NCBI GenBank assembly: GCA_905614375.1
Contig: CAJQSP010000006.1
Coordinates: 4,992-68,991, forward strand
Origin: an uncultured Dehalococcoidales bacterium
GTDB lineage: Bacteria > Chloroflexota > Dehalococcoidia > UBA1151 > UBA1328
Direction of reading: 5' to 3'
Length of the DNA stretch: 64,000 nucleotides
Shown here in pieces: positions 9,264 to 18,635 of the stretch; positions within the stretch are counted from its first letter, which is position 1; each line of letters begins with the position of its first letter. The notes under the pieces are model-generated. The model searched no databases, was not told the DNA's origin, and worked only from the letters and a program-made list of their open reading frames with translations. A program made the translations under genes and the position numbers.

Positions 9264-10043
9264 CTAGAATCCCCAAACTCGAGCTGCCGTCTTACCCAGT
9301 ACCCAATCGATGTCGTCGCCCTTAGCAAATGCCGGATGACTACGAACACCTTCAAGACTGTTCCCGTAACCTTCACGACCCGCACTCGGTGGATAGTCAC
9401 TTCCCCACATCATGCGATCTACCCCAAACGCTTCATATGCCATTTCGAAGAGAGGCGGAATATCGTCGAAACGGAAGTCAGGCAGTAAAATCGGTGGTCT
9501 AGGAGTAATTTCGCCCAAGCCTGGAACCTTGATCGTCGTATTTGGGCGCTGGGCGCATTCAAGCGCCGATTCGAAGTCGGTGTACGGAGCGTCAGTAATG
9601 CCGACACCTGCCAAGTGCTCAATCACGATCTGAGTGTCTGGGCAATCATCAATGATCTTCTTGAAACTATCGCTGGCAAACCGCTTGTCATCACCAATCG
9701 AACTGACCACCAAGCCCAAAGACCCTGCTTTGCGCCAGATATCCGTCACGTCAGGTAACGCATTGAATGTACCGTCTGGCGCAATTCTTACACCCGAAGC
9801 GCCCTGCTCCGCCAATGTTTCAAGGGTTCCGAGAGGATCGGGATCTGCCGGGTCGACCAATACGACCACCTTGAACCGACCGCCGCGTTTCGCAGCTTCG
9901 TTGAACAAGTAGTTGTTGTCGTAGGTGCCACCGTGCTGAATCAGCACGGCACCATCGACACCCGCCTGGTTTATTTCGAACTCAAGAGATTCAATAGGAA
10001 GAAACCAATTTTCGCCTGCATGGCAATGGGTGTCGATGATCAT
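9264..10043 (-). CDS. Amidohydrolase-2 family (possible sugar lactonase)
   Basis: 259 residues, short for the family. It begins IIDTHCHAG (metal-binding HxH) and has VIEHLAGVGITD in the middle and MWGSDYPPSAG with the catalytic aspartate near the end, the order seen in amidohydrolase_2 (COG2159/COG3618) proteins. The family includes L-fuconolactone and sulfomuconolactone hydrolases and metal-dependent decarboxylases. Placed next to an aldo/keto reductase, epimerase-like proteins, a zinc dehydrogenase and an enolase-superfamily enzyme, a sugar-lactone hydrolase is the best guess, but the substrate is not shown by sequence. Confidence 0.8.
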   Translation of the reverse strand: MIIDTHCHAGENWFLPIESLEFEINQAGVDGAVLIQHGGTYDNNYLFNEAAKRGGRFKVVVLVDPADPDPLGTLETLAEQGASGVRIAPDGTFNALPDVTDIWRKAGSLGLVVSSIGDDKRFASDSFKKIIDDCPDTQIVIEHLAGVGITDAPYTDFESALECAQRPNTTIKVPGLGEITPRPPILLPDFRFDDIPPLFEMAYEAFGVDRMMWGSDYPPSAGREGYGNSLEGVRSHPAFAKGDDIDWVLGKTAARVWGF

Positions 10044-10101
10044 GCGATAGTTCGTTTTGCGTTATGGATGTCGTGACTGTGGATGAACGTGAATCGCCAG
10101 A

Positions 10102-11103
10102 TTAAGTTGCGATTTCCATTCCCGATGTACCGACCCCTGAACCTTCGGAAAGCACAAGAGTGTCGATTTCCTTAAGGAGATCATCTGACATCTCCCAGTC
10201 GCCACCAAGATTCTCAGTAGCTTCAGTCGGGGTTACTGAACCGGCGAGCGCAACGCTTATTGCATCGTTGGCAAGCACCCAAGCAATTGCTAGCTGAGGA
10301 ATCGTCTTGCCGTGATCGCCCGCGATGACCTTCAGCTTCTCAACGACCGCGACGTTGGCGGCCAGGTTCTCAGGTCCCCAAGAGTTGATTCCGAAGTTGG
10401 CTCCACTGCGACGCCAGTCGTCATCACCGAACGTCTTGTCGGCAGTCCATGCGCCTGTGAGCAAACCGTGCGCAAGTGATCCATAAGCCATGATTCCCAT
10501 GCCGTTTTTCTTCACGAAAGGCATGACGTCGGCTTCAGGTCGACGGTCGAAAATGTGGTAGCCGATCTGGTTGGTGATGATCGGACTTGTTTCTCGACTT
10601 TCAGCCATCATTTCGACCGAAAAGTTGGAAACGCCAGTGTGGCGGATTTTTCCAGCTTTCTTTGCCTGTTCAAGAGCTTCCATCGGTTCCGAGAACGCCC
10701 GATCGTGATCAGGCCAGTGGATCAAAAACAGGTCGATGTAGTCGGTCTGCAATCGCTGAAGACTTTCGTCGAGAGATGCCAATAACCGTTTTGGGTCTGA
10801 GTCTGAAACGGTTGCCGCACGACGATCTGGGTTATCTCTAACCCATTCCCGTGCGCCTTTGGTGACTAGAACAACGTCATCGCGGATGCCTTTGAGCGCT
10901 TTGCCCATTAGCGTTTCACCGTATCCCCAACCGTAAACGGCGGCGGTATCGAACAGAGTGATGCCGTTCTCGTACGATGTTCGGGCTGCTGCAATAGCCT
11001 GGTCGTCGTCGAAATCGCCGTACATACCTCTACCCATCGGCCATCCGCCATAGCCGATAACGGAAGTTTCTAACCCTGAGTCTCCAAACATTCGCTTACG
11101 CAT
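10102..11103 (-). CDS. Aldo/keto reductase
   Basis: About 333 residues starting at the ATG at 11103, which has AGGA six bases upstream. A GTG at 11136 in frame lacks a ribosome site. The catalytic set is present: aspartate and tyrosine in LFDTAAVYGWGYGE, lysine in VLVTKGAREW and histidine in LFLIHWPDHD. NADPH-binding GSVTPTEA is near the C-terminus. These enzymes interconvert aldehydes/ketones and alcohols; in this cluster an aldose dehydrogenase or keto-sugar reductase role fits. It lies 58 bases upstream of the amidohydrolase on the same strand. Confidence 0.88.
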   Translation of the reverse strand: MRKRMFGDSGLETSVIGYGGWPMGRGMYGDFDDDQAIAAARTSYENGITLFDTAAVYGWGYGETLMGKALKGIRDDVVLVTKGAREWVRDNPDRRAATVSDSDPKRLLASLDESLQRLQTDYIDLFLIHWPDHDRAFSEPMEALEQAKKAGKIRHTGVSNFSVEMMAESRETSPIITNQIGYHIFDRRPEADVMPFVKKNGMGIMAYGSLAHGLLTGAWTADKTFGDDDWRRSGANFGINSWGPENLAANVAVVEKLKVIAGDHGKTIPQLAIAWVLANDAISVALAGSVTPTEATENLGGDWEMSDDLLKEIDTLVLSEGSGVGTSGMEIAT

Positions 11104-11109
11104 TGTCGA

Positions 11110-11113
11110 TCCT
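11110..11113 (-). promoter_or_regulatory. Ribosome binding site deciding the aldo/keto reductase start
   Basis: AGGA on the minus strand, six bases before the ATG at 11103. It favours this start over the GTG at 11136, which would add eleven residues with no conserved features. Confidence 0.6.
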
Positions 11114-11190
11114 GTCTTTTCTGTTTTCTGTTTCACTAAATAAGTTTGTAGTCATACTGTGACCGCTACTTCAACGGCTGGCTTTCGTGT

Positions 11191-12273
11191 CTATTCAAAT
11201 GTCACGTTACCGTCCGGGTCAACCCTATTCACTGTTCCAGAGCCAGTGAAAGGGCCTGCCGTAATGGTCACTGAAACCGTCGCTCCATCTCCGATATTCA
11301 AAGCACTGCCGTTTTCTTGGGCTTGCTTTATACCGCCATTTCCGAAGCTTGTGCAGGGCTCTAAGCCCGCGTTGTAACACCTTCCGTACCACGGATAACC
11401 GTATCCGCCACCAAAGTTACGCCAATACCACAAGTACTTAAACGTCTCGACTGGATAGCTAACCGCCCAGCCAACGTTCGTCTCTTCGTTGAGCAGAGCG
11501 TACCAGCCCTCCGACATATCAGTCATGTACGCCATGTCGAGTGAACGATCCTCTTTCGTCGGAATACGACTGAAGTCGAGAACAGATCCATCTTTGGCGT
11601 TCATTTTAGGCCATTCACCAACGAAATCAGGTTTCAGTTTAGAATTTGGATCGATGCTCTCAGGGTGGCTCAGTAGCTTAGATTCCGGAACGAATAATCG
11701 GGATTTATCTGAAAGCACAGGTGGTCCGATGGCGATGTGTTCTAGCCAAACGACATCCAGGTCTTCTTCACCTTCGTTGGTAACCGATTCTTCGACTTTC
11801 AAAGTTGGCGAACCCGATACCAGCGTGAGTGTCTTCGTTACTTTCATCGGCATGCGAACGCTCTTCGCACTGAATCGCACGCTTACCGATTGGGGAGTGT
11901 CTTCTACGACCACGGTATCCCACGGAATCAGGTTCACATCACCGTGAATTCCGAAGTCTGCACCGTAAACCTGATCTGAATATCCACCGTGTGGAACAAC
12001 TGTCTGCCAGCCACCCTCGTAGAAATCTAGCCAGATCGAACTTGGATCTCCCGTCGGAGGCACCGACTTGCTGGGATCACGAACACCCCAAGGTGTCTTC
12101 CACATGAAATCAGTATCGGTCGGCTTATGAACAAAGCTGTAGATGTCAGCACCCTTGTCCGCAAGCACTGTAATTCGCACAATTTCGTTCTCAAGAACAA
12201 CAGTCTTCAGCCCTCGATACGTCCAGGCATCTGAAATCCTACAACCTGTCGTTCGCTCGTCTTGATAGTGCAA
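11191..12273 (-). CDS. DUF4432 / aldose-1-epimerase-like protein, copy 1
   Basis: 360 residues with a galactose-mutarotase-like pattern: a beta-sandwich-rich sequence, VLADKGADIYSFVHK near residue 40, and VWLEHIAIGPP with a conserved histidine. It is a paralogue of the gene at 14823-15896; both begin with the same HYQDERT, GCRISD and WTYRGLKTVVLENE text. DUF4432 and mutarotase relatives bind sugars and change anomer or act on keto-sugars; the exact reaction is unknown. The start is TTG at 12273, aligned with the ATG of the paralogue. It lies 15 bases after the zinc dehydrogenase gene, so they are probably co-transcribed. Confidence 0.8.
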   Translation of the reverse strand: MHYQDERTTGCRISDAWTYRGLKTVVLENEIVRITVLADKGADIYSFVHKPTDTDFMWKTPWGVRDPSKSVPPTGDPSSIWLDFYEGGWQTVVPHGGYSDQVYGADFGIHGDVNLIPWDTVVVEDTPQSVSVRFSAKSVRMPMKVTKTLTLVSGSPTLKVEESVTNEGEEDLDVVWLEHIAIGPPVLSDKSRLFVPESKLLSHPESIDPNSKLKPDFVGEWPKMNAKDGSVLDFSRIPTKEDRSLDMAYMTDMSEGWYALLNEETNVGWAVSYPVETFKYLWYWRNFGGGYGYPWYGRCYNAGLEPCTSFGNGGIKQAQENGSALNIGDGATVSVTITAGPFTGSGTVNRVDPDGNVTFE

Positions 12274-12288
12274 TCTGTTGAAGCCTTT

Positions 12289-13365
12289 CTACAATCCAGG
12301 CTGAATTACGATTCGGTAAATATCTTTGTTCGGATCGAGCATTCTATGGAACCCATCTTCCATAGCTCGACTCAGCGGAACAATCTCCGATATGAGTGGC
12401 TTCACGTTGATACTGCCGTTGCCAACCAATTCGACGGCAACTTCCAGATCACCTGGTGATGTAGCCACTGATCCGATTACGGTAATTTCAGGTCCGACCA
12501 CATTGTTGAAATTGATCTCAGGGGTCGTTGAGTAGATTCCTAGCAACAGCGTCGTACCGCCTCTACGCGTCCATTCAATCGCCATGCGAGGTGTTTCCTT
12601 CGCTCCAGCGGTTTCGACAACGATGTCAGGTCCGATTCCACCAGTAAGTTCTAGCAATTTGGCCGCCGCCGCCGCTTCGTCTCGCGAGCTTACGATTTCG
12701 TCTGCACCAAGCTCTATAGCAAGATCCAGACTGTGTTCTCGTAGGTCTATGGCGATAACTCGTGCGCCGCCGGCTTTGAACGCTTGAACTGTGAGTAGCC
12801 CGACCGTGCCGCACCCGAGCACAGCCACGTTATCTCCCGGTCGAACTCCTGAACGACGCACACCATGAACTGCCACTGTCGCTGGCTCAAGGAGCGGTCC
12901 TTCAGCATCCGAAATGCTGTCGGGCATCGGCACTAATTTGTCTGCAGGCCAGACCATGAATTCAGCGAGACCACCGTCGGCCATGAATCCTGCAACTGCC
13001 ATATTCGGACAAACGGCCTGCTGCCCTCTCATGCACCAAAAGCAAGTCCCGCACGTAAGAACGGTGTTGATCGCAACTCGATCGCCAACTGAGACGTTAC
13101 CGACGCCCTCTCCGAGTTCTGCCACAGTTCCTGCTGTTTCATGCCCTAGAACAAGCGGGGTCTGCTGTCCCGTCATCGGGTTTGGGGATCCATGCTGTAC
13201 CCACAATGGACCGTACTGCCATTCTTCGATATCCGTAGCGCAGATAGACGTTCCGGTGATCCGTAACTTTACCTCGCCGGGACCCGGATTTGGCTCGGCG
13301 ATGTCTTCGAGTCTGACGTCTTTGTTGTCGTGATAAACGATTGCTTGCATATGTGTGTCGATCAT
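12289..13365 (-). CDS. Zinc-dependent medium-chain alcohol dehydrogenase
   Basis: 358 residues. The catalytic zinc site is Cys42 (SICATD) with His75-Glu76 in LGHETAGT. The structural zinc site has four cysteines, 105, 108, 111 and 119 (CGTCFWCMRGQQAVC). The NAD(P) Rossmann motif is VLGCGTVGLLTVQ. This is the L-iditol/L-threonine dehydrogenase-type MDR family, acting on polyols or sugars. A second ATG at 13350 (MQAIVYHD) is an equally possible start; neither has a clear ribosome site. It sits in the sugar module between the two DUF4432 genes and is divergent from the enolase-superfamily gene. Confidence 0.9.
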   Translation of the reverse strand: MIDTHMQAIVYHDNKDVRLEDIAEPNPGPGEVKLRITGTSICATDIEEWQYGPLWVQHGSPNPMTGQQTPLVLGHETAGTVAELGEGVGNVSVGDRVAINTVLTCGTCFWCMRGQQAVCPNMAVAGFMADGGLAEFMVWPADKLVPMPDSISDAEGPLLEPATVAVHGVRRSGVRPGDNVAVLGCGTVGLLTVQAFKAGGARVIAIDLREHSLDLAIELGADEIVSSRDEAAAAAKLLELTGGIGPDIVVETAGAKETPRMAIEWTRRGGTTLLLGIYSTTPEINFNNVVGPEITVIGSVATSPGDLEVAVELVGNGSINVKPLISEIVPLSRAMEDGFHRMLDPNKDIYRIVIQPGL

Positions 13366-13547
13366 TTTGGCGCTAGTTGATTATATTTCGACGGAATTCT
13401 ACACGCACCACAATCGTCCGCAATCGCCCTTGCTGTGATGAATTCAACAACATAGAAGTGCTAACATCTCGCCGCGAAATCAATTCAGTTAGGCGCTAAC
13501 TTCTGCTTTCCTAACAGCTCGTCGAGCCGGCACAACAGCTACCAACT

Positions 13548-13553
13548 AGGAGA
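13548..13553 (+). promoter_or_regulatory. Ribosome binding site of the enolase-superfamily gene
   Basis: AGGAGA lies just before the ATG at 13559, one of the few near-consensus Shine-Dalgarno sites in the window. It fixes the start and suggests strong translation. Confidence 0.6.
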
Positions 13554-13558
13554 ATCAA

Positions 13559-14731
13559 ATGCAACCCAGTCCGAAGATCACAAAAGTCTCGGTCACGACA
13601 TACGAACACGAACTTGAAAATGTCGGAAAGGACTACAACACGTTCAATATGGTTTACGAAGCTGGCTCCAAGTTGAAGCAATCTGGAACAGTGCTGCAGA
13701 TCCACACTGACCAAGGAATCGTCGGTGAATATCCTAATATTGGAAACGCTATCGGCGACGTTCAAACAGTCGCTGAATACCTAATAGGTAAAGACGCACT
13801 GTCACGTGAGAAAATATACAACGACACCAAACGCGGGCTCCGACATGGAGCAATGCTAGGCGTTAGTGTGATCGATATAGCGCTTTGGGACATTGCTGGC
13901 AAGTTCTACGACGAGCCTCTATACCGTCTTCTTGGCGGCGAGAAAAAAGCACTTCCGGCATATGCTTCGACTCTTCATGGTGATGAGAACGGCGGGCTCG
14001 CAACTCCCCAAGACTTCGCTGATTTCGCCGAGCAGTGCTACGAAATGGGCTATCGATCATTCAAGGTCCACGGCTGGGGACTCGCTGGAAGCAATATTCA
14101 ACGTGAACTCGATAACGTATTGAATCTTGGCAAGCAATTCGCCGGTCGACTCGATCTGCTGATCGATCCTGCCTGCGAGGTCAAAAACTTTGGCGACGCC
14201 CTACGGCTTGGGCGAGCATGTGACGAAGCGAACTTCTTCTGGTGGGAAGATCCGTATCAGGACGGTGGAGTATCACAGTTTGCCCATCGCAAACTGCGAC
14301 AAATGGTCAAAACACCAATCCTTCAGACCGAACATATTCGACTTCTAGAGCAGCATGTTGATTTCATCGTTGCCGAGGGTACTGACTATGTACGCGCTGG
14401 TGCCCATGAAGACGGCGGCGTGACCGGTGCAATGAAAATCGCCCATGCTTCTGAAGGATTCGGACTCGATGTTGAACTACACGGTCCTGGCCCTGTGCAC
14501 CGCCACATCATGTCGTCGATTCGTAATACGAATTTCTTCGAACTAGGACTCGTTCATCCAAAGGTGAAGACCACTAAAGCTCCGGTCTACCTCGGCTATA
14601 ACGACGATCTCGACGGAATCGATAGCGACGGCAACGTTTTTGCTCCAGACGGGCCAGGCATCGGAGTACCACTCGACTGGGACTGGATCCGAGCACATCA
14701 AACCGATACAGGTGTTCTCGCCGAAGCTTAG
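13559..14731 (+). CDS. Enolase-superfamily (mandelate racemase/muconate lactonizing) sugar-acid dehydratase-like enzyme
   Basis: 390 residues. The N-terminal capping domain is followed by a TIM barrel with the superfamily residues: base motif Lys-Val-His in SFKVHGWG, and the three metal ligands in LLIDPAC (Asp), FWWEDP (Glu) and LQTEH (Glu). HGPGPVHRH lies near the end of the barrel. Members dehydrate acid sugars such as fuconate, rhamnonate, galactonate or gluconate by abstracting the proton next to the carboxylate. The precise acid cannot be read from sequence. The gene faces the neighbouring epimerase-like gene and is closed by a bidirectional hairpin at 14754-14796. Confidence 0.85.
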   Translation: MQPSPKITKVSVTTYEHELENVGKDYNTFNMVYEAGSKLKQSGTVLQIHTDQGIVGEYPNIGNAIGDVQTVAEYLIGKDALSREKIYNDTKRGLRHGAMLGVSVIDIALWDIAGKFYDEPLYRLLGGEKKALPAYASTLHGDENGGLATPQDFADFAEQCYEMGYRSFKVHGWGLAGSNIQRELDNVLNLGKQFAGRLDLLIDPACEVKNFGDALRLGRACDEANFFWWEDPYQDGGVSQFAHRKLRQMVKTPILQTEHIRLLEQHVDFIVAEGTDYVRAGAHEDGGVTGAMKIAHASEGFGLDVELHGPGPVHRHIMSSIRNTNFFELGLVHPKVKTTKAPVYLGYNDDLDGIDSDGNVFAPDGPGIGVPLDWDWIRAHQTDTGVLAEA

Positions 14732-14753
14732 GCTCAAAAATTGCGGTAACAAA

Positions 14754-14796
14754 AACGGGCGGATGTCAGAGCAATTGTTCTGACTTTCCGCCCGTT
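14754..14796. terminator. Bidirectional intrinsic terminator between convergent genes
   Basis: Outer stem of ten pairs (AACGGGCGGA with TCCGCCCGTT) and an inner stem GTCAGA/TCTGAC around an eight-base loop. Runs of A on the left and T-rich sequence on the right suit both the enolase-superfamily gene and the facing DUF4432 gene. Confidence 0.8.
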
Positions 14797-14822
14797 CTTC
14801 GTTTCATACATTCCCTAAACCG

Positions 14823-15896
14823 TTAGCTAATTGTCACATCACCATCTGGAGAAATCCTTGAAACTCCAGTCGTGCTTTCGTACACAACAGCTTTAACCGT
14901 CGCACTGCGAGTTTCACCCGGCTTGAAAATAATCGAAGTACGCTGATCGGATCCAGGCTCGGGAATTCCTGCGCTTAGGCTGGTAAATGGCTCAAGCCCA
15001 ACGTTGTACGATCGGCCGTACCACGGGTAACCCGATCCACCACCGAACACTTGCCAATACCAGAGGTATTTGAACGTATCTACTGGGTAGGCAAGGCCGA
15101 ATCCAACTCCACGATCGGGATTAGTTACGGCGTACCAGCCTTCTTTTTGATTCTTGAAGACTGAATAATCTTCTACTCGATTCGACTTCGGGGGAAAGCT
15201 TGTCAAATCGACTTCATTCCCGTCAGGGTCGACAGCTGTTGGCCACTTGCCAACATGACCATCCAGTAATCTATCTCCACCTCGTTCGGGTACGAAATGA
15301 TCAGCAGCTGCCATGTCTAGTCGGCAGTTCGGCGTCACAAATGGATCACCCAAAGCGACGTGCTGACCCCACTGAGCTTCGGCATCTTCTTCAGCCTGAT
15401 TAGTCAAGGTATCAGTTACTGTGAGTACAGGACTTTCAGCTTCGAGTGATACCATTTTTTCGATCCAAAACGGAGTGCGAACAGTGCGTACTGTGAACTT
15501 CGCACTAACCTTTTCTGGGGAATCTTCGACGATCACTGCATCCCAAGGCATGAGCGTTGCTTCGGTGTGCTGGCCCAGGTCTGCATTCGCGTAGGTCTGA
15601 GGAGGACCACCGGTAGGAGCAATCGTTTGCCATCCACCGATGTATGAATCGTGCCAAATGTTGTCGCCATTTCCCGTAGGGGGTGTCGATAAACTCTGGT
15701 TCCTTACCGACCATGGTGTTCTCCACATGAATTCAGTGTCAGTCTTCTTGTGAGTCAGCTCAAAAACATCAGCACCCTTGTCGGCGATTATCGAAACTCG
15801 CAACAATTCGTTTTCAAGAACAACCGTCTTTAACCCTCTATAGGTCCATGAATCGGATATCCGACAGCCGTTCGTTCGTTCGTCTTGATAGTGCAT
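14823..15896 (-). CDS. DUF4432 / aldose-1-epimerase-like protein, copy 2
   Basis: 357 residues, paralogous over its full length with the protein encoded at 11191-12273. Shared landmarks include GADVFELTHKKTDTEF, GGWQTIAPTGG, GQHVALGDP and FKYLWYWQVFGGGSGYPWYG. The tryptophan/tyrosine-rich stretch near residue 280 is typical of sugar-binding mutarotase folds. It starts at an ATG aligned with the TTG of copy 1. The two copies flank the dehydrogenase and dehydratase, suggesting two related sugars or two anomers are handled. The reaction is inferred, not shown. Confidence 0.8.
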   Translation of the reverse strand: MHYQDERTNGCRISDSWTYRGLKTVVLENELLRVSIIADKGADVFELTHKKTDTEFMWRTPWSVRNQSLSTPPTGNGDNIWHDSYIGGWQTIAPTGGPPQTYANADLGQHTEATLMPWDAVIVEDSPEKVSAKFTVRTVRTPFWIEKMVSLEAESPVLTVTDTLTNQAEEDAEAQWGQHVALGDPFVTPNCRLDMAAADHFVPERGGDRLLDGHVGKWPTAVDPDGNEVDLTSFPPKSNRVEDYSVFKNQKEGWYAVTNPDRGVGFGLAYPVDTFKYLWYWQVFGGGSGYPWYGRSYNVGLEPFTSLSAGIPEPGSDQRTSIIFKPGETRSATVKAVVYESTTGVSRISPDGDVTIS

Positions 15897-16191
15897 AACA
15901 GTCCTTGAAGTACCTAACTCATGCCGTTACAGGGGCATTACACACTGAACCCAGTGTTTTGAACTTAGATTTAGCAACGTGTAATGGGTATAACGGCTGA
16001 TATAACAGCCTTCAACTTTAGCATCCTGACACCCACCTACTGATTTGTTTTAGTTCGGTGCATCTATCGGCGATCCATATTTTCATTGCGCACTCGATAT
16101 TGTAGTTCTTGAAAACACCAAGTAATCTTTCCTATCGAAATAGATGCAAAGACTGTTGAACTCCGAGTTTACTGGGATTTGTCTATAGATC

Positions 16192-17115
16192 ATGAGCAGA
16201 AGAACTGGTAGTTCTTCAACTGAAACGGTTCCCCTGATGACTGCTACAGCGGTTTTACTAGTTCTAATCGCTGCCGTATGTCACGCTTCTTGGAACTTAC
16301 TGGTTCGTAAATCTAACGTCCCTGAACTTACGAATTGGTTTATGGCGTTTCTAGGTGGCATCATTGCACTCCCGTTTGCCGTCTTTTACCTGCTGACCGA
16401 GTCTCCCTCCGCTACAGGCTGGGTGTTTATATTCGGAACGATAGTTCTTCACGTCGGATATTTTTTCACTCTTGGAAAAGCGTACAAGCATGGCGATCTA
16501 TCTGTTGTTTACCCCGTCGCTCGGGGACTAGGACTCGCACTGATTCCCGTTTTTGGCGTATTGATTCTCAATGAATCTGTGTCATTACAAGCAGTGGCTG
16601 GAATATTGGCGATCTTTCTGGGTGTATTAGTGGTCGGGTCGTCGTCTGGAGCTGGACTTCGAATATGGCTAAACCCTCGATCATTATTAGCAGACCGAGG
16701 TGTGGCCTTTGCGGTAGCGACGGGGCTATTAATCGCCAGTTATTCAAATTGGGATAAACGAGGTGTCGAGTACGTCGAACCACTTCTGTACATGTTCATG
16801 GTTCAACTAGGTGGATCGCTCGGAGTTCTACCAATTCTTCGTAGGACATACTCGAATTCTGACTTCTCGAAAGAACTAAAATCAGGATGGAAAATCGGAA
16901 CTTTCGGTGGTTTACTTCAATTCACGTCCTATGGACTAGTACTGACCGCGTTCAAGCTCGCTCCCGTTAGCTATGTAGGGCCATTTCGAGAGTTGGCAAT
17001 CGTGTTCGGAGTCGTCTTCGCCGCATTGATCCTCAAAGAATCGGTCGGTAAGTATCGAATAATTGGTGCCACTGCGATCGGAATTGGTGCGCTAGTAGTT
17101 GCCGTAGCACCCTAG
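16192..17115 (+). CDS. EamA / drug-metabolite transporter family permease
   Basis: 307 residues with about ten hydrophobic helices in two EamA repeats (roughly residues 15-135 and 160-305). Conserved proline/glycine turns include VYPVARGLGLALIPVFG and VGPFRELAIVFGVVFAALIL, where REL-VFG is typical of the second repeat. It is likely an exporter of small metabolites; substrate unknown. An ATG at 16237 (MTATAVLL) would give a neater N-terminus right before helix 1 and may be the true start. The 295 bases upstream of the gene show no clear feature. Confidence 0.85.
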   Translation: MSRRTGSSSTETVPLMTATAVLLVLIAAVCHASWNLLVRKSNVPELTNWFMAFLGGIIALPFAVFYLLTESPSATGWVFIFGTIVLHVGYFFTLGKAYKHGDLSVVYPVARGLGLALIPVFGVLILNESVSLQAVAGILAIFLGVLVVGSSSGAGLRIWLNPRSLLADRGVAFAVATGLLIASYSNWDKRGVEYVEPLLYMFMVQLGGSLGVLPILRRTYSNSDFSKELKSGWKIGTFGGLLQFTSYGLVLTAFKLAPVSYVGPFRELAIVFGVVFAALILKESVGKYRIIGATAIGIGALVVAVAP

Positions 17116-17393
17116 AAGCCCTGTCTCCGTTAGTCCCTTTACGTCATTCGTTTACAGAAATTCGGTCATTCTGGAATTCGTATAACCACGCGGAACAGAT
17201 TGACGCTGAAGATTCTCACCCATAGTATTAATGATTAGTTCTACTCCCTCAGAGATTTTGATTTCAATAAAAGAATCTCTAAGGTTGTCGGTGAATCAAC
17301 GAGCTTCGGGTCAGGAGCTGCTGTTGTCACTCCCGGCCGGACTGCCGGAAGTGATGTATGCAACTACTTCCGTTGAGAGGTCCAGTTTAGAAA
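17116..17393 (+). other. Leader region ahead of threonine synthase; short GC-rich hairpin
   Basis: No known riboswitch could be recognised. A short inverted repeat CCGGC/GCCGG with a six-base loop lies at 17333-17348, about 45 bases before the thrC start. A 68-codon frame (17231-17437) overlaps the thrC start and has no recognisable features, so it is not called as a gene. The length leaves room for promoter and 5' leader control. Confidence 0.35.
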
Positions 17394-18635
17394 TTGACGA
17401 ACATCCATTCCCTGCGGTGCAAAGAGTGCGGTCGTGACTACCCACAAGAGCCGATCTATGTTTGCGACTTTTGTTTTGGTCCGCTAGAAGTCAACTATGA
17501 CTACGACGCTATCGCTAAAAACATCAGCCGAGAATCGATCCAAGACGGTCCGTTGACCATTTGGCGATACGACGAACTGCTGCCAGCCAGTAGAGATAAC
17601 GCGGTCAACATCGGTGCCGGGATGACCCCACTGCTCAAAGCCGACAATCTCGGTAAAGAGCTTGGGCTCAATAATCTTTGGATCAAGAACGACGCAGCAA
17701 ATCCGACTCACTCCTTCAAGGATCGTGTCGTATCTGTCGCAGCGACCAAAGCTGTTGAATTCGGTTTCGACACAATCGCATGCGCCTCTACCGGAAATCT
17801 AGCGGGTGCCACCGCTGCTCACGGAGCCAAGGCCGGAATGAACACAATGGTGTTTATCCCTGCTGACCTTGAAAGAGGGAAGATCCTCGGTGCAGCCATA
17901 TTTGGATCAGTAGTTCTCGTAAAGGGTAACTACGATGACGTTAACCGCCTTTGCTCAGAGCTCGGTGATGACCGGCGGTGGGCGTTCGTGAATATCAACA
18001 TGCGCCCGTTCTACTCAGAAGGCAGCAAGTCGATCGGCTACGAACTGGCTGAACAACTCGGTTGGCACGCCCCGAAGCATGTCGTCGTACCTGTCGCATC
18101 GGGCTCACTCTTCACAAAGGTCTACAAAGGTCTGCAAGAGTTCGCTCAGCTTGGACTTATCGACAACGCCGACACGAAAATGCACATCGCACAGCCATTC
18201 GGCTGTTCGCCAGTTGCTAAGGCATTCATTGAAGGCCATGCTCACCCGAAACCTGTAATTCCCGACACTATCGCCAAGTCTCTTGCTATCGGATCACCAG
18301 CCGACGGTATGTACAGCGTTGATATTGCCAACATAACCGGCGGATCTGGAACAATTGTTCCAGAAAGCGAAATTGCTGAAGGTATGAAGCTACTGGCTGA
18401 AACCGAAGGTATCTTCACCGAAACTGCCGGTGGTGTTGTCATTTCAACTCTTCGCCGACTTGCGCGTGAAGGTGTGATCGGTCCCGACGAAGAAACTGTC
18501 GCACTTATCACCGGTACAGGCCTCAAGACCATTGAAGTAATCGCTGATTCTGTCAAGACTGTAACTATCGACCCGACGGCTCGTTCGTTTGATGAAGTCG
18601 TAATGCCGGACCACACAGGAGCGCCAGTTTCATAA
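17394..18635 (+). CDS. thrC: Threonine synthase or threonine-synthase-like PLP enzyme
   Basis: 413 residues, fold-type II PLP enzyme. An N-terminal zinc-ribbon of four cysteines (9, 12, 24, 27; CKECG...CDFC) precedes the PLP lysine 109 in NPTHSFKDR. The phosphate-binding ASTGNLAGA and VVPVASGSLFTK follow. Threonine synthase converts O-phosphohomoserine to threonine. The start is TTG at 17394. Its stop overlaps the NIL-domain gene (TAATG), and a CysO-like carrier follows. NIL proteins and sulfur carriers are tied to sulfur amino acid synthesis in other lineages, so a cysteine- or homocysteine-forming activity is an alternative worth keeping open. Confidence 0.85.
   Translation: MTNIHSLRCKECGRDYPQEPIYVCDFCFGPLEVNYDYDAIAKNISRESIQDGPLTIWRYDELLPASRDNAVNIGAGMTPLLKADNLGKELGLNNLWIKNDAANPTHSFKDRVVSVAATKAVEFGFDTIACASTGNLAGATAAHGAKAGMNTMVFIPADLERGKILGAAIFGSVVLVKGNYDDVNRLCSELGDDRRWAFVNINMRPFYSEGSKSIGYELAEQLGWHAPKHVVVPVASGSLFTKVYKGLQEFAQLGLIDNADTKMHIAQPFGCSPVAKAFIEGHAHPKPVIPDTIAKSLAIGSPADGMYSVDIANITGGSGTIVPESEIAEGMKLLAETEGIFTETAGGVVISTLRRLAREGVIGPDEETVALITGTGLKTIEVIADSVKTVTIDPTARSFDEVVMPDHTGAPVS

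Noticed and set aside
17250..17393. Possible B12 or SAM riboswitch before thrC (GTCAGGAG and GAGAGG words)
   Set aside because: Order and spacing of conserved blocks do not match either class.
17231..17437. 68-codon frame before thrC
   Set aside because: No domain, overlaps the thrC start by 44 bases, and no ribosome site.
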